DNA from: CBDCBA01 sp965214125
GTDB lineage: Bacteria; Planctomycetota; Phycisphaerae; Tepidisphaerales; Tepidisphaeraceae
Assembly (NCBI GenBank): GCA_965214125.1
Contig: CBDCBA010000024.1
Span: 248,001-312,000, forward strand
DNA length: 64,000 bases
Direction: 5' to 3'
The first letter of the stretch is position 1; each line of letters opens with the position of its first letter. The translations under genes and the position numbers were made by a program. Below the pieces are notes generated by a model that was given only the letters and a program-made list of their open reading frames with translations, made no database searches and was not told the origin of the DNA. Below are positions 24,530 through 37,173 of the stretch, in pieces.

Positions 24530-27336
24530 CCCGCGGCGCGACCGGCTTGGAGGAGCCGCAGGGTTTGGGTGCGCGACGTCGTCAGTGCTGGCCAAAGGCT
24601 CGCGAGCAGGCTGACCGCCAGCACCGCCAACGCGCCGGTGCCGATCACGTCCCACGCGACGCGCAGCGGCGGGACGTAGCCGATCGTCCACTGCGACAAC
24701 TGCCGCGCGTTCAGCGCCATCATCAGCCCGGCGGCCACGCCAAGCGCCGCGGCGGCCAAGCCCAGCAGGATCGCTTCGGCCAGGATCAACCGCATCAACT
24801 CGCCGCGCGTCACGCCGACAGCCCGCAGGATGCCAAGCTGGTACCGCCGCGCCCGCACGCCCGCCATCACCGTATTCGTCACGCCGAGGCTCGCCACGAC
24901 CAGCGCCGCCCACGCGACGCTGCTGGCGACGACGAGCAGGTTGCGCAGCCCCTCCTGAATCTGGAACTTCAGCTCACGCACGTCGCCGATGCTGATGCCA
25001 TCGTCGCCGAGGTCGTTCGCGAGGCGGTCGAGCAGGTCTTCCTTCTGCACGCCCATCTCGAGGTTCGCGGCGACGAGGAAGACGTCGTCCATGCCGAAGA
25101 GTTCGCGGGCGTCGTCGATCGTGCCAAAGACGCTCGCCGCCGACTCACCGCGGAACTCGCGGCCGAGGTCGAAGGTCGAAACCATCACGTCGATTCCCGG
25201 ACTGCGCACCACGCCGACCACGGTGAAGTCGACCGGCTCGGGCCGCACCCGGCCGAGCAGACCGGCGCCCGGCTTCTCCAACGTGAACGGGTCGCCGATG
25301 CCCACGCCGCGGAGCTCGTGGAACTCCTGCGTGATGATGAGGTAATAACCGGGCTGTTGGCTCTCGATTCGATCGAGCGGGATGCGCTTGACCGGCTTGT
25401 CTTGCGTCGGCAGCGTGAGCAGTGAATCGCCCTCGATCGTGCCGGCGACGACGGTGCCGTCATCGAGCGTGGCGTCGACGCCGCGCGAGAGCAGGCGGGT
25501 GGCAGTTTCGCTGTTTCCCAGGGAAAAGTCGAGGGCCATCATCTCGAAGATGCGCGTGGGGTCGACGGCGATGAACATCGTCTTGTCGGTCTGCATCATC
25601 GCGACGCCCAGCGCGGCGGAGCTGTCGCCGAGCGTCGGGTGCAAGTAGCCCACGGGCGAGATGTCGGCCGTGCCGTCGGGCCGCTGGGCGATGCCCTTGG
25701 CGCTGGCGATCTTCTCCATCTGATCGAGGCCGATACCGTTGCGGTTGAAGAGGAAGACGTCGGGGAAGCGATCGGGCAGTTGCCACCCTTCGATGCCGCT
25801 GCGCCCCTGGGTGTTCATCACGATCAGCACGGCCGGCCCGACCATGAGCGCCGCGGCGGTGCCGGCGGCGCGCCACATGCCGCCGCTAAGTTGCTGACGC
25901 AGGAGCGACGGCGGAATGCCGGCGATCAGCGCCGCCGGCGTGGCGAGCAGCTTTTCGGCCAGCCAGACGAGCATCGGCGCGATCAGGAAGAACCCGACCA
26001 TCAACGCCGGCAGGCCGATGATGAAGTGGGCCCAAAACCGGCCGTTCTTCTCCCACTCGCCCGGCAGCGGCGTGACGCCCAGGGGCGGCCAAAGGAGCAG
26101 CACGTCGATGCCGATCAGCAGCAGCCCCGCAATCGCGAACTGCCACGGCGGGCCGGCGCACGTCGGTTCGGCGCTGGGGCGCATGGCGGCGAGCGGGTCG
26201 ACGCGCGACGCCGTCCACGCCGGAATCGCCGCCGCGAGCGTGGCCGCGAGCGTCATGCCGACCACCGCCACGATCAGACCAAGCCAGCCGATGCCCATGC
26301 CGGCGGTGAAGAAGTCGGGGAACCATGTCACGAGCGCCCATACGAAAGCGAGCCCAAGCGGCACGCCAACCGCGATACCGAGCAACGCCAGGCCGATCCC
26401 TTCGCCGATCACGCTGGTCGCCACTTGCAGGCGCGTTGCACCAACCGCGCGCAGCATCGCGAGCGTGCGCTGCCGCTCGGCGACGCCCATGCTGAGCGTG
26501 CCGAAGACGATGAACGTGGCCGCCGTCAGGCTGACCATGCCGCCCATCAGGCTCAGCAGGTTCATCGCCCGCAGCCCGCGATCGACGGCCTCCCGATCCT
26601 GGCGAACCTGGCGGATCGACCACGCCGGGTTGATCGCGTTCAGCCGCTCCGCCCAGCGTTGCAGGAACGCCTCGCGCTCGGCGTCGAGCACGAACTCGAT
26701 CACGATCGTCGTCACGCGGCCGGGATCGTCCGGGCGGTTGATCTGCTGGAGCGTTTCGAGCGGCACGTACATCGTGCGGAACCCGAAGGCCGAGAGAATC
26801 TTGGGCTTGTAGACCATCCCCACGACCTCGAGCGGCACCGTCTGGCCGCCGGGGATGGGGAAGTCGAAGGTGTCGCCGATCGACAGGCCCAGCGCGTCGC
26901 GGGCGCCGAAGTCGAGCATCACGACGTTCTCGTCCGCCCGCTCGATTTTGCGGCCCGAGTCGAGCGGCAGGCGGCCGAGGTAGCCGTCGACCGTCGGGTC
27001 GATGCCACTGATGTTGAAGTTGCCGCCAATCAGCTTTTCGTCGGCATCGCGAAACTGCTGCGCGAGTTCGAGCCGGCCGAACGCACTTTGCACGTCGGGA
27101 TCGTCGCGCAGCTCTTGAAGGACCGACTCCGGGATGCCGTCCGCGTCGCTGCCGGCGGAGATCTTCACGTCGCTTGTGCCGAGGAAGTCGGCGACGAAGC
27201 TGCGGACGGTCTTTTCGGCGCTGGCGTAGCCGCTCGTGGTCGAGACGACGAGGCTGACCGACAGCGCGACGGCCGCCGCCGTCAGCAGCGTTCGGGCCCG
27301 GCGTCGCCAGAGGTTCGAGAAAATCAGCTTCCACAT
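24526..27336 (-). CDS. FtsX-type ABC transporter permease (two FtsX domains)
   Basis: Inner-membrane permease of a MacB/LolCE-like exporter, 936 aa, about double the single-permease size. N-terminal TM helix (TLLTAAAVALSVSLVVSTTSG), a large periplasmic MacB_PCD-like domain, a first three-helix FtsX block around residues 265-380 (LMGGMVSLTAATFIVFGTLSM), a middle TM region, a second periplasmic domain, and a second FtsX block at the C-terminus (RRYQLGILRAVGVTRGELMRLI). Its ATPase is encoded 6 bases upstream in the same operon. The stop codon TAG is contributed by a palindromic element. Substrate unknown. Confidence 0.88.
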   Translation of the reverse strand: MWKLIFSNLWRRRARTLLTAAAVALSVSLVVSTTSGYASAEKTVRSFVADFLGTSDVKISAGSDADGIPESVLQELRDDPDVQSAFGRLELAQQFRDADEKLIGGNFNISGIDPTVDGYLGRLPLDSGRKIERADENVVMLDFGARDALGLSIGDTFDFPIPGGQTVPLEVVGMVYKPKILSAFGFRTMYVPLETLQQINRPDDPGRVTTIVIEFVLDAEREAFLQRWAERLNAINPAWSIRQVRQDREAVDRGLRAMNLLSLMGGMVSLTAATFIVFGTLSMGVAERQRTLAMLRAVGATRLQVATSVIGEGIGLALLGIAVGVPLGLAFVWALVTWFPDFFTAGMGIGWLGLIVAVVGMTLAATLAAAIPAWTASRVDPLAAMRPSAEPTCAGPPWQFAIAGLLLIGIDVLLLWPPLGVTPLPGEWEKNGRFWAHFIIGLPALMVGFFLIAPMLVWLAEKLLATPAALIAGIPPSLLRQQLSGGMWRAAGTAAALMVGPAVLIVMNTQGRSGIEGWQLPDRFPDVFLFNRNGIGLDQMEKIASAKGIAQRPDGTADISPVGYLHPTLGDSSAALGVAMMQTDKTMFIAVDPTRIFEMMALDFSLGNSETATRLLSRGVDATLDDGTVVAGTIEGDSLLTLPTQDKPVKRIPLDRIESQQPGYYLIITQEFHELRGVGIGDPFTLEKPGAGLLGRVRPEPVDFTVVGVVRSPGIDVMVSTFDLGREFRGESAASVFGTIDDARELFGMDDVFLVAANLEMGVQKEDLLDRLANDLGDDGISIGDVRELKFQIQEGLRNLLVVASSVAWAALVVASLGVTNTVMAGVRARRYQLGILRAVGVTRGELMRLILAEAILLGLAAAALGVAAGLMMALNARQLSQWTIGYVPPLRVAWDVIGTGALAVLAVSLLASLWPALTTSRTQTLRLLQAGRAAG

Positions 27337-27342
27337 GGGAGA

Positions 27343-28077
27343 TCAGCGGCTGACCGCTTGCTGGTACTTCATCGCCAGGCCCTGCGCGTCGCCGTGATCC
27401 GCGACGGGGAAGTCATCGACGAGCTTGCCGTCGCGCATGACGACCACGCGCGTCGCGAAGGCGGCGACGGTCGGCTCGTGCGTGACCATTAATATCGTCC
27501 GCCCGCCGTCGGCGAGGTCGCGCAGCAGGCGGCAGACGGTTTCGCCGTTGGCGGTGTCGAGGTTCCCCGTCGGCTCGTCGGCCAGGACCAGCGCCGGGTC
27601 GGCGACAAGCGCGCGGGCGACGGCCACGCGCTGCTGCTCGCCGCCGCTCATCGCGTCGGGCCGGTGGCCGAGACGGTCGCCGATGTCAAGACCGTTCAGC
27701 AGTTCGCGGGCGCGGCCCAGCGTGCCGTTCTTGCCGCCGTCGAGCGTGAGGGGCAGGGCCACGTTCTCCTCGGCGGTCAGCGTCGGGATCAGGTTGAAAC
27801 TCTGGAAGACGAACCCAATCCGCCGGCGGCGAAAGAGCGTGAGCTTCTTGTCGTCGAGCTTGGCGAGGTTTTCGCCGTCGACAAGCACGTCCCCCTCGTC
27901 CGGCTTGGTCAGCCCGCCGGCGAGGTGGAGCAGCGTGCTCTTGCCGCTGCCGCTTTTGCCCATAATCGCGGTGAACGTGCCCGGCTCGAGGGTCAGCGAC
28001 ACGCCGTTCAGCGCCCGCACCTCGCGCGTGCCCTGGCGAAAGCACTTGACGACATTGCGGAGTTCGAGCGGGGGCAT
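27343..28077 (-). CDS. ABC transporter ATP-binding protein (partner of FtsX-type permease)
   Basis: 244-aa ATPase of the MacB/LolD type. Seen: Walker A GKSGSGKSTLL, Q-loop FVFQSFNLIPTL, signature MSGGEQQRVAVARAL, Walker B LVLADEPTGNLD, and H-loop VTHEP. It lies six bases before the permease gene on the same strand, so the two form a complete exporter with duplicated FtsX domains in one polypeptide. Length and start (ATG 28077) are normal. Confidence 0.93.
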   Translation of the reverse strand: MPPLELRNVVKCFRQGTREVRALNGVSLTLEPGTFTAIMGKSGSGKSTLLHLAGGLTKPDEGDVLVDGENLAKLDDKKLTLFRRRRIGFVFQSFNLIPTLTAEENVALPLTLDGGKNGTLGRARELLNGLDIGDRLGHRPDAMSGGEQQRVAVARALVADPALVLADEPTGNLDTANGETVCRLLRDLADGGRTILMVTHEPTVAAFATRVVVMRDGKLVDDFPVADHGDAQGLAMKYQQAVSR

Positions 28078-28139
28078 GGGCGAGGCGGGTAGTCAGCTTA
28101 GGCAGGGCCGGGGTTGCTTCCCGCCAATGATGAGGCCCC

Positions 28140-29033
28140 TTGCCCCGCGTCGCGATTACCGCCGACCTGCACCACGACGTCGCCCGCAGCCGCGACGCCG
28201 CCGAGGTCGCCCTGCGCCAGCTTCGCGACAGCGACGCCGATGCCCTGCTGCTCGTCGGCGACACGGCCACGTCCGACGGAGATGCGCTGGAGCGGGCGTT
28301 GTCGCACCTGCCCGACGACGGCCGCCCGCAACTCTTCGTGCCGGGCAACCACGAACTGTGGTCGAAGAAGGCCAAGACGCCCGCCGACGTGCTGCTGCGC
28401 GATGAACTGCCCCGCCGCGTGCGCAACCTTGGCTTCCACTGGCTGCCGGGCGATCCGGTTCGATTTGAGGATGGCACGGCAATCGTCGGCACGCTCGGGT
28501 GGTACGACCACGCCTTCGCCCTGCCCGAACTCGCGTTGCCGAGCCGCTTTTACGACAGCGGCCTTGCCCCCGGCGTCGCGGCGTGGCTGGGGCGGCTCGA
28601 CCTCGAACCGACGGCCGACGACGTGCCCGAGGTCACGCGCAAGTTCTTCGCCCGCTGGAACGACAAGCGCTTCATCCACGGCCTGCCGGGCGATCTCCCG
28701 TTCGCGCTCGACCAGGTTCGGCAGTTCACGCGCGATTTGGAAGCGGTTGCGGGCGCGACGTCGGTGTTGGCGGCCGTCCACGTCGTGCCGGCGCAACAAC
28801 TCCTTCCGCCCGTTCCGCCGGGGCCGATTCCGGCCAAGCGGCTCAAGTACGCTTTCGCCCGCGCCTACCTCGGCAGCCCGATGTTCGGCGAGGCGGCGCT
28901 GGGGCGGGCCAACGTCTCGCACCTTGTCTGCGGCCACTCGCACTTCCGCCGCGCCGCGACCCTCGGAGGCGTCCAGTGCCTGAACGTCGGCAGCACGTAC
29001 GTCGAGAAGCGGGTGGATTTGGTACGTGTTTGA
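28140..29033 (+). CDS. Calcineurin-like metallophosphoesterase
   Basis: 297 aa. Dinuclear-metal site motifs: TADLHHD (8-14), VGDTATSDG, PGNHELW, HVVPAQ region His, and CGHSHFRR near the C-terminus (GHxH). No signal peptide. Translation appears to start at TTG 28140, since no ATG or GTG gives the LPRVAITADLHH N-terminus; hence the start is uncertain. It is divergent from the ABC exporter operon. Substrate not predictable. This is the first of three metallophosphoesterases within nine kilobases. Confidence 0.82.
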   Translation: MPRVAITADLHHDVARSRDAAEVALRQLRDSDADALLLVGDTATSDGDALERALSHLPDDGRPQLFVPGNHELWSKKAKTPADVLLRDELPRRVRNLGFHWLPGDPVRFEDGTAIVGTLGWYDHAFALPELALPSRFYDSGLAPGVAAWLGRLDLEPTADDVPEVTRKFFARWNDKRFIHGLPGDLPFALDQVRQFTRDLEAVAGATSVLAAVHVVPAQQLLPPVPPGPIPAKRLKYAFARAYLGSPMFGEAALGRANVSHLVCGHSHFRRAATLGGVQCLNVGSTYVEKRVDLVRV

Positions 29034-29065
29034 ACGGGATCAAACTTGACCCTTCACACGTGCCA

Positions 29066-29138
29066 TAGCCGCGACTCAACGAGTCGCGGTCTGCCGCGGC
29101 GGCGGTGATGCCGACCGCGACTCGTTGAGTCGCGGCTA
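29066..29138. repeat. REPIN-like inverted repeat, 25-bp perfect arms
   Basis: Arms 29066-29090 and 29114-29138 are exact complements. Each begins TAG and holds the hairpin CCGCGACTC-AAC-GAGTCGCGG. It lies between convergent metallophosphoesterase and OmpA genes, 23-base spacer. The family is different in sequence from the GGTGGG and GCAGAGG types but has the same two-level symmetry. Confidence 0.88.
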
Positions 29139-29184
29139 GTTGCCCGTTGCAGTGGTCACATGTTCTTGACCGCGACGAATGCAG

Positions 29185-29216
29185 TCGGGCCGGCCACCGT
29201 TAGGTGGCCGACCCGA
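29185..29216 (-). terminator. Hairpin downstream of the OmpA-like gene
   Basis: Stem TCGGGCCGGCCACC (29185-29198) pairs with 29203-29216 with one G-T position and a GTTA loop. It lies about 45 bases after the OmpA gene stop. There is no U-run, so termination is inferred from stem strength and position only. Confidence 0.5.
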
Positions 29217-29260
29217 GGAGAGGGAGCAAGAGTCGTTGCCGGCGTTGCGTGAGGCGTGAC

Positions 29261-30157
29261 CTACTTCATCACGTCCGAGTCGTCCTGCTCGGGCGTCGCG
29301 ATCGTGGCCGCGGCGGGGACGACGGTCGGTTCGCCGTCGCCCTGGGCGAGGTGCTCGCCAACGGTGCTCGGCAGGATCAGCACCTCGACGCGCCGGTTCT
29401 GCGCCCGGCCGGCGGCGGTGCTGTTGTCGGCGACGGGCCGCTGGTCGGCGAAGCCGAGGATGCCCACGCGGCTCTTGGTAATGCCCTGGCTCATCAGGCG
29501 GTCGCCGACGCTGATGGCGCGGTGGGCGGAAAGGTACCAGTTGTCCTTGTGGCCGCGCTGCTTCGTGACGGCGCTGAAGTTGCCCACGTTGTCGGTGTGC
29601 CCGGCCACGCGCAGCTCGTACGAGCGGGCGACGTTGCCGTTGAGGATCTGGGCGAACTGGTCGATGGCGCTCGTCGCCTCGGGCGTGAGGGCGGCGTCGC
29701 CGGACTGGAACGTCACGTCGCTCTTGAACTTGACGATGCCGCGGTCGGCGTCGAACTCGATCACGTCGGGGTTGTTGGCCGCGAACGTCGACAGCTCGCT
29801 CGTGAGCGCCTCGGGCAACGCCGGGCCGGTGCCGATGGAGCTCATTAGGCGGTCGTAGCTCTCGGCGAGCTTGTCGCGCTCGGCGACGAGGCCGGCCATC
29901 TGCGTCTCGAGGTTGGCGATCATCGCCCCGCTGGCGTTGCCGCCCTGCTCGATCCGCGAAAGCTGATCGCGGTAGCCGCTGGCCAAAGCCTTGTTCGCCT
30001 CGGCCTGACGCTCGGCGACGGTGAGCTGCTCGCTCAGGTTGTCACGGTCGGCCTGGATGGCGAGGTAGTCATCCTTGCTCACGCAGCCGACGAGGCTGGC
30101 GCACACGAGCGAGGCGACGCCAAGGGACGCGAAACGGGCAATTCGGTGTTGAAGCAT
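29261..30157 (-). CDS. OmpA-family peptidoglycan-binding lipoprotein
   Basis: 298 aa. Lipoprotein signal with lipobox LVGC (Cys about residue 25), a coiled-coil segment (about 35-95, DRDNLSEQLTVAERQAEANK), then an OmpA C-terminal domain (about 140-270) with FDADRGIVKFKSDVTFQSGDAALTP, the ligand loop VAGHTDNVG, and GRAQNRRVEVLI. It tethers outer membrane or periplasmic complexes to peptidoglycan. An insertion (SAVTKQRGHKDNWYLSAHRAISV) matches the usual helix. Start 30157 gives the signal peptide; the longer open frame upstream overlaps the next gene and is unlikely. It appears monocistronic. Confidence 0.9.
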   Translation of the reverse strand: MLQHRIARFASLGVASLVCASLVGCVSKDDYLAIQADRDNLSEQLTVAERQAEANKALASGYRDQLSRIEQGGNASGAMIANLETQMAGLVAERDKLAESYDRLMSSIGTGPALPEALTSELSTFAANNPDVIEFDADRGIVKFKSDVTFQSGDAALTPEATSAIDQFAQILNGNVARSYELRVAGHTDNVGNFSAVTKQRGHKDNWYLSAHRAISVGDRLMSQGITKSRVGILGFADQRPVADNSTAAGRAQNRRVEVLILPSTVGEHLAQGDGEPTVVPAAATIATPEQDDSDVMK

Positions 30158-30336
30158 GTCTGCCTCCGTGCAGTAGGTCTCTCGGGAAGAACACCCGGTG
30201 GGAGGGGGTGGTGGGGGGCGGCGCGACGTCCTGTCGGGCCCGGTCGGTGGCCGGCGAGTATGAAAGCCTCGCCCGGCGCTTGCAAGTGAAGGACGCCGGA
30301 AATCCCCCGACGGTTCGCCACCCCAACAAGTTTTCC

Positions 30337-31161
30337 TCAAGCCCCCGCCGCGACGAGTCGCAACTCGACGAGCTCCGGCGGGGCGAACAGGCGCACGGGG
30401 TACTTCGTCGTCCCGATCCCGCGACTCACCACCAGCCAACCTTGACCGTGCAAATGCTCGAACTTGTGGATGCCGCGACTCATCTCCCACGGCAGCGCGT
30501 CGTGCGTCAGCATCGGCCACCCCCCCTCGGCGAGCGGCAGGCAGATCTGGCCGCCGTGCGTGTGGCCCGCGAGCGTCACGTCCGGCGACAACCGATCGAG
30601 CCGGCGGATTTCCTGCGGATAATGCGTCAGCGCGACCGTGGCGCGGGTCGGGTCGCGATCCATCGCCTCCACCGCCGGCCACGTTTCGCGCCGAACGCCG
30701 GGGATGCCCACGAGGTCGATCGGGCCAACGCTGAGCCGGCACGCCTCGATCGGTTGCAGCCCAACCCGTTCAAGCTCCGCCGCCGCCCACGGGCCATCGT
30801 GATTGCCGTTGATGCCGAAGCACCCCAGCCGCGCCAGCGGGGCCAGCCGCTGCACCCATGCGGCCGCGTGCGGAATCTGCCGGCGGTGGTCCCACTTGTC
30901 ATCGACATAGTCGCCGGTGAACAGGATGAAGTCCGGCCGGCTCCGCTCCAACCGCTCGGCCACCCAATCGAGGACCGGCTGCATCGGTGTGCGCTTCAGG
31001 TGCAAATCCGAGAGGTGCGCGATCGTCACGCCCTCGGCCGGCAACGCGACGCCCGGCCGCAGCGGGAGCGTCGCGCGAACACGCTGAAGACGGCGCGGAT
31101 TCCCCACGACCAGCCACGGCCCCGGCTCGATCTCGATCTTGGCGTCGCCCAACATGCTCAA
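30337..31161 (-). CDS. Metallophosphoesterase, YkuE/YaeI-like
   Basis: 274 aa. Metal-binding motifs: LSDLHLKR, TGDYVDDK, NGNHDGPW, LTHYP and AGHTHGGQ. The GHTHGGQ block followed by GTTKYPVRLFAPPE is typical of the YkuE-like branch. No clear signal peptide or membrane helix, whereas many homologues are membrane-anchored. It is divergent from valS with overlapping 5' regions and separated from the OmpA gene by 179 bases that show no coding potential. Substrate unknown; homologues act on UDP-diacylglucosamine-like or cyclic nucleotide substrates. Confidence 0.87.
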   Translation of the reverse strand: MSMLGDAKIEIEPGPWLVVGNPRRLQRVRATLPLRPGVALPAEGVTIAHLSDLHLKRTPMQPVLDWVAERLERSRPDFILFTGDYVDDKWDHRRQIPHAAAWVQRLAPLARLGCFGINGNHDGPWAAAELERVGLQPIEACRLSVGPIDLVGIPGVRRETWPAVEAMDRDPTRATVALTHYPQEIRRLDRLSPDVTLAGHTHGGQICLPLAEGGWPMLTHDALPWEMSRGIHKFEHLHGQGWLVVSRGIGTTKYPVRLFAPPELVELRLVAAGA

Positions 31162-31210
31162 GGCAGCGGAGCCTAGCGGCTACCATCGCCGCCCTTCACT
31201 TGCTCACGCC

Positions 31211-34629
<3,419 letters not shown>

Positions 34630-34633
<4 letters not shown>

Positions 34634-34700
34634 GGTGGGATTTATCCCACCTCCGGTTCTACCGAAGGACTACCGGATGGTGGGATAAACCCCACCCTAC
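34630..34700. repeat. REPIN between convergent valS and gnd; supplies both stop codons
   Basis: Arms 34630-34651 and 34679-34700 (22 bp, one mismatch), each GTAG plus GGTGGGAT-TT-ATCCCACC type hairpin, with an inner TCCGGT/ACCGGA extension. TAG 34631-34633 (left head) ends valS; TAG 34699-34697 on the minus strand (right head) ends gnd. Confidence 0.92.
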
Positions 34701-36209
34701 TGCTCACTCGCGGCGATGCCCTTGTTGGCGGGCTCGCTTTCGCTGCTGGCGGTGCCGGGGGACTGGGCCTGCTCGCCCCACTCGGTGTGGAACGTCTGGC
34801 CGATGGCGCGGTCGAGGCGTTCGTAGGTGTGGGCGCCGAAGTAGTCGCGCTGGGCCTGAATCAGGTTGGCGGGCAAGCGGGCGGTGCGGTAAGCGTCGTA
34901 GTAGGCGAGGCTCGTCGCGAAGCCGGGCGTCGGCACGCCCTGCTCGGCGGCGAGGCGGACGACGCGCCGCCACGCGGCCTGGCGCTCGGCGACCTCCCCC
35001 TTGAACTGCTCGGCCATCAGCAGGTTCGGCAAGTCCGGCTGCTTGTTGATGGCGTCGGTGATGTCGTTCAGGAAGGCCGCCCGGATGATGCAGCCGGCCC
35101 GCCAGATGCCGGCGACCTCCTTGATGTGCAGGTTGAAGCCGTACTCTTTGTCAGCTGCTTGCAACAGACTAAAGCCCTGGGCGTAACTACAGATCTTCGA
35201 GCAGTAGAGGGCCGCCCGCACGTCGGCGATGAGCTTCTGCTTGTCGATCGAGCCCGATTCGGGCTTCGGCCCTTTGAGCACGCCGTCCGCCTTCTCTCGC
35301 TCACTCTTGCGGTCGCTGATCGGACCGGGCCATCACGGCTTCTGCGATGGTGGGAATGCTCACGCCGAGGTCCATCGCCGCCTGAACCGTCCACGCCCCG
35401 GTCCCCTTCGCCTTGGCGGCATCGCGAACAAGATCGATGAGGTCCTTGTCGTCGCCGTCGGCTTTTCCATACTTGAAGATGTCGGCGGTGATCTCGATCA
35501 GGAACGACTGTAGATCCTGGCCGGTGTTCCACTCGCTGAAGACGCTTGCGAGTTCTTTGTTGCTCAGCCCGCCGACGCGTTTGAGCAAGTCGTACGACTC
35601 GGCGATAAGCTGCATGTCGCCGTACTCGATGCCGTTGTGGACCATTTTGACGAAGTGGCCCGCCCCGCCGTTGCCGAGGTAGGTGACGCAGGGGGCGCCG
35701 TCCTCCTCCGCCTTGGCGCTGATCTTTTTGAGGATCTCGTCGACCTCGTCGTACAGCTTTTCCGTGCCGCCGGGCATGAGCGAGGGGCCCCACAAGGCCC
35801 CCTCCTCGCCGCCGCTGACGCCCATGCCGAAGAAGGCGAGGCCGAGTTCTTCCATCTCTTTCGCGCGGCGTTCGGTGTCGGTGAACAGGCTGTTGCCGCC
35901 GTCGATGACGATGTCGTCCTTGTCGAGCAGCGGTTTGAGGTCGCTTAGGACGTAGTCGACGGGCTTGCCGGCCTTGACCATCACGAGGATGCGGCGCGGC
36001 CGTTTCGAGGAGGGGCGACGAACTCCTCGTAAGTTTCGCCCATCCGGATGTTCTTGCCGTCGTTTTCCCTTGAGGAAGTCGACGCTCTTGCTGGTCGTGC
36101 GGTTGTAGACGGCGATGGGGTAGCCGTTGCGCTCGATGTTGAGGGCGAGGTTGCGGCCCATCACTTCGAGGCCGACGATGCCGAACTTTTGCGTGCCTTC
36201 GCTGCTCAT
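34697..36209 (-). pseudogene. gnd: 6-phosphogluconate dehydrogenase, interrupted by three frameshifts
   Basis: NADP-dependent oxidative decarboxylase of the pentose phosphate pathway. The N-terminal part (MSSEGTQKFGIVGLEVMGRNLALN, VIDGGNSLF, GVSGGEEGALWGPSLMPGG, VHNGIEYGDMQL) and the C-terminal part (EVAGIWRAGCIIRA, ATSLAYYDAYR, AQRDYFGAHTYER) are both well conserved. Reading breaks near 36065 (an AAAA run), returns near 36010, and breaks again near 35318: between these points the expected GKNIRMGETYEEFV and ISDRKSEREKADGVLKGPKP lie in other frames. Either three indel errors in the assembly or a decaying gene; conservation on both sides favours error. Stop TAG comes from a REPIN. Start ATG 36209. 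Confidence 0.88.
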
Positions 36210-36264
36210 GGCCGGCAACGTACGGGCGATGCGGACCGGCGGCAATGGGCTTAGGATCGGCGCC

Positions 36265-37170
36265 GTGCCGCTGCGCCACCTGTCGACCACCCTCAACAAG
36301 GCCGTCCACGAGCCGGATTGGCGGCGGCAGTGGGATTTGCGCGGCCGGGTCTGGCGCGGCTTGGGCCGGCTGGGGCTGACCGGCCTGCACGCGGCGCCGA
36401 TCCACCGCCACTGGCTCGACGTCCGCCGCCTCGCGATGCCGCTGCCGGACCTGCCGGCGAACCTCATCGGCAAGCGCATCGCGCAGATCAGCGACTTGCA
36501 CGTCTCGCCGGTCGTTTGGAAGGGGTACATGCGCGAGCAGCTTCGCCACGTCGCCAACCTGCGGCCGGACCTGCTGGTGGTCACGGGCGACCTTGTCACC
36601 GGCGGCTATCGCTACGCCGCGTACGCGGCCGACTTGCTCGCCGAACTCGACCCGCGCCCGCCGCTGGGAATCGTCTGCACGCTGGGCAATCACGACTACT
36701 CGATGCATGGCAAGCGCAACCCACGCGAGGCCGATCGCCGCGCCGGCCACTTCGCGAAGGTGCTGGGCGAGCGGGAGTTGACGCTGTTGTTGAACGAGCC
36801 TCTCGACATCGGCGGGCTGACGCTGGTTGGCCTCGACGACCTCTGGACCGGCCGCCTCGACGCCGACGCCGCCTTTGCGCGCATCAACGGCGGGCCGACG
36901 ATCTGCCTGAACCACGACCCGCGCAACGCGGCCGAGTTGCTCGACTTCCCGTGGCACTGGATGCTCAGCGGCCACACGCACGGCCGGCAGCTCGCGACGA
37001 GCGCGGTGGGCAAGGCGTTCAACAAGAAGCGACGGCGCGCGTACGTCCGCGGGCTCTACGAACTGCCCGGCGGACGCAAGCTCTACGTCAATCGCGGCTT
37101 GAGCTACGGCCAACGGTGGGAACGCTGGTGCAAGCCGGAGATCACGGTGTTCAAGCTCACGGCTGCGTAA
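36265..37170 (+). CDS. Metallophosphoesterase, YkuE-like
   Basis: 301 aa from GTG 36265. Motifs: ISDLHVSP, VTGDLVTGG, LGNHDYSM, LNHDPRNA and SGHTHGRQ, ending YVNRGLSYGQRWERWCKPEITVFKL as in YkuE-like phosphoesterases. Arg-rich N-terminal region without signal peptide. It is divergent from gnd with a 55-base gap; the longer open frame upstream overlaps gnd and is unlikely to be coding. Third metallophosphoesterase of this neighbourhood and clearly distinct from the other two. Substrate unknown. Confidence 0.85.
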   Translation: MPLRHLSTTLNKAVHEPDWRRQWDLRGRVWRGLGRLGLTGLHAAPIHRHWLDVRRLAMPLPDLPANLIGKRIAQISDLHVSPVVWKGYMREQLRHVANLRPDLLVVTGDLVTGGYRYAAYAADLLAELDPRPPLGIVCTLGNHDYSMHGKRNPREADRRAGHFAKVLGERELTLLLNEPLDIGGLTLVGLDDLWTGRLDADAAFARINGGPTICLNHDPRNAAELLDFPWHWMLSGHTHGRQLATSAVGKAFNKKRRRAYVRGLYELPGGRKLYVNRGLSYGQRWERWCKPEITVFKLTAA

Positions 37171-37173
37171 GGG

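Noticed and set aside
36003..36070. Programmed ribosomal frameshifting in gnd
   Set aside because: Two opposite shifts 55-60 bases apart plus a third later, with no slippery heptamer or conserved stimulatory structure, fit indels better.
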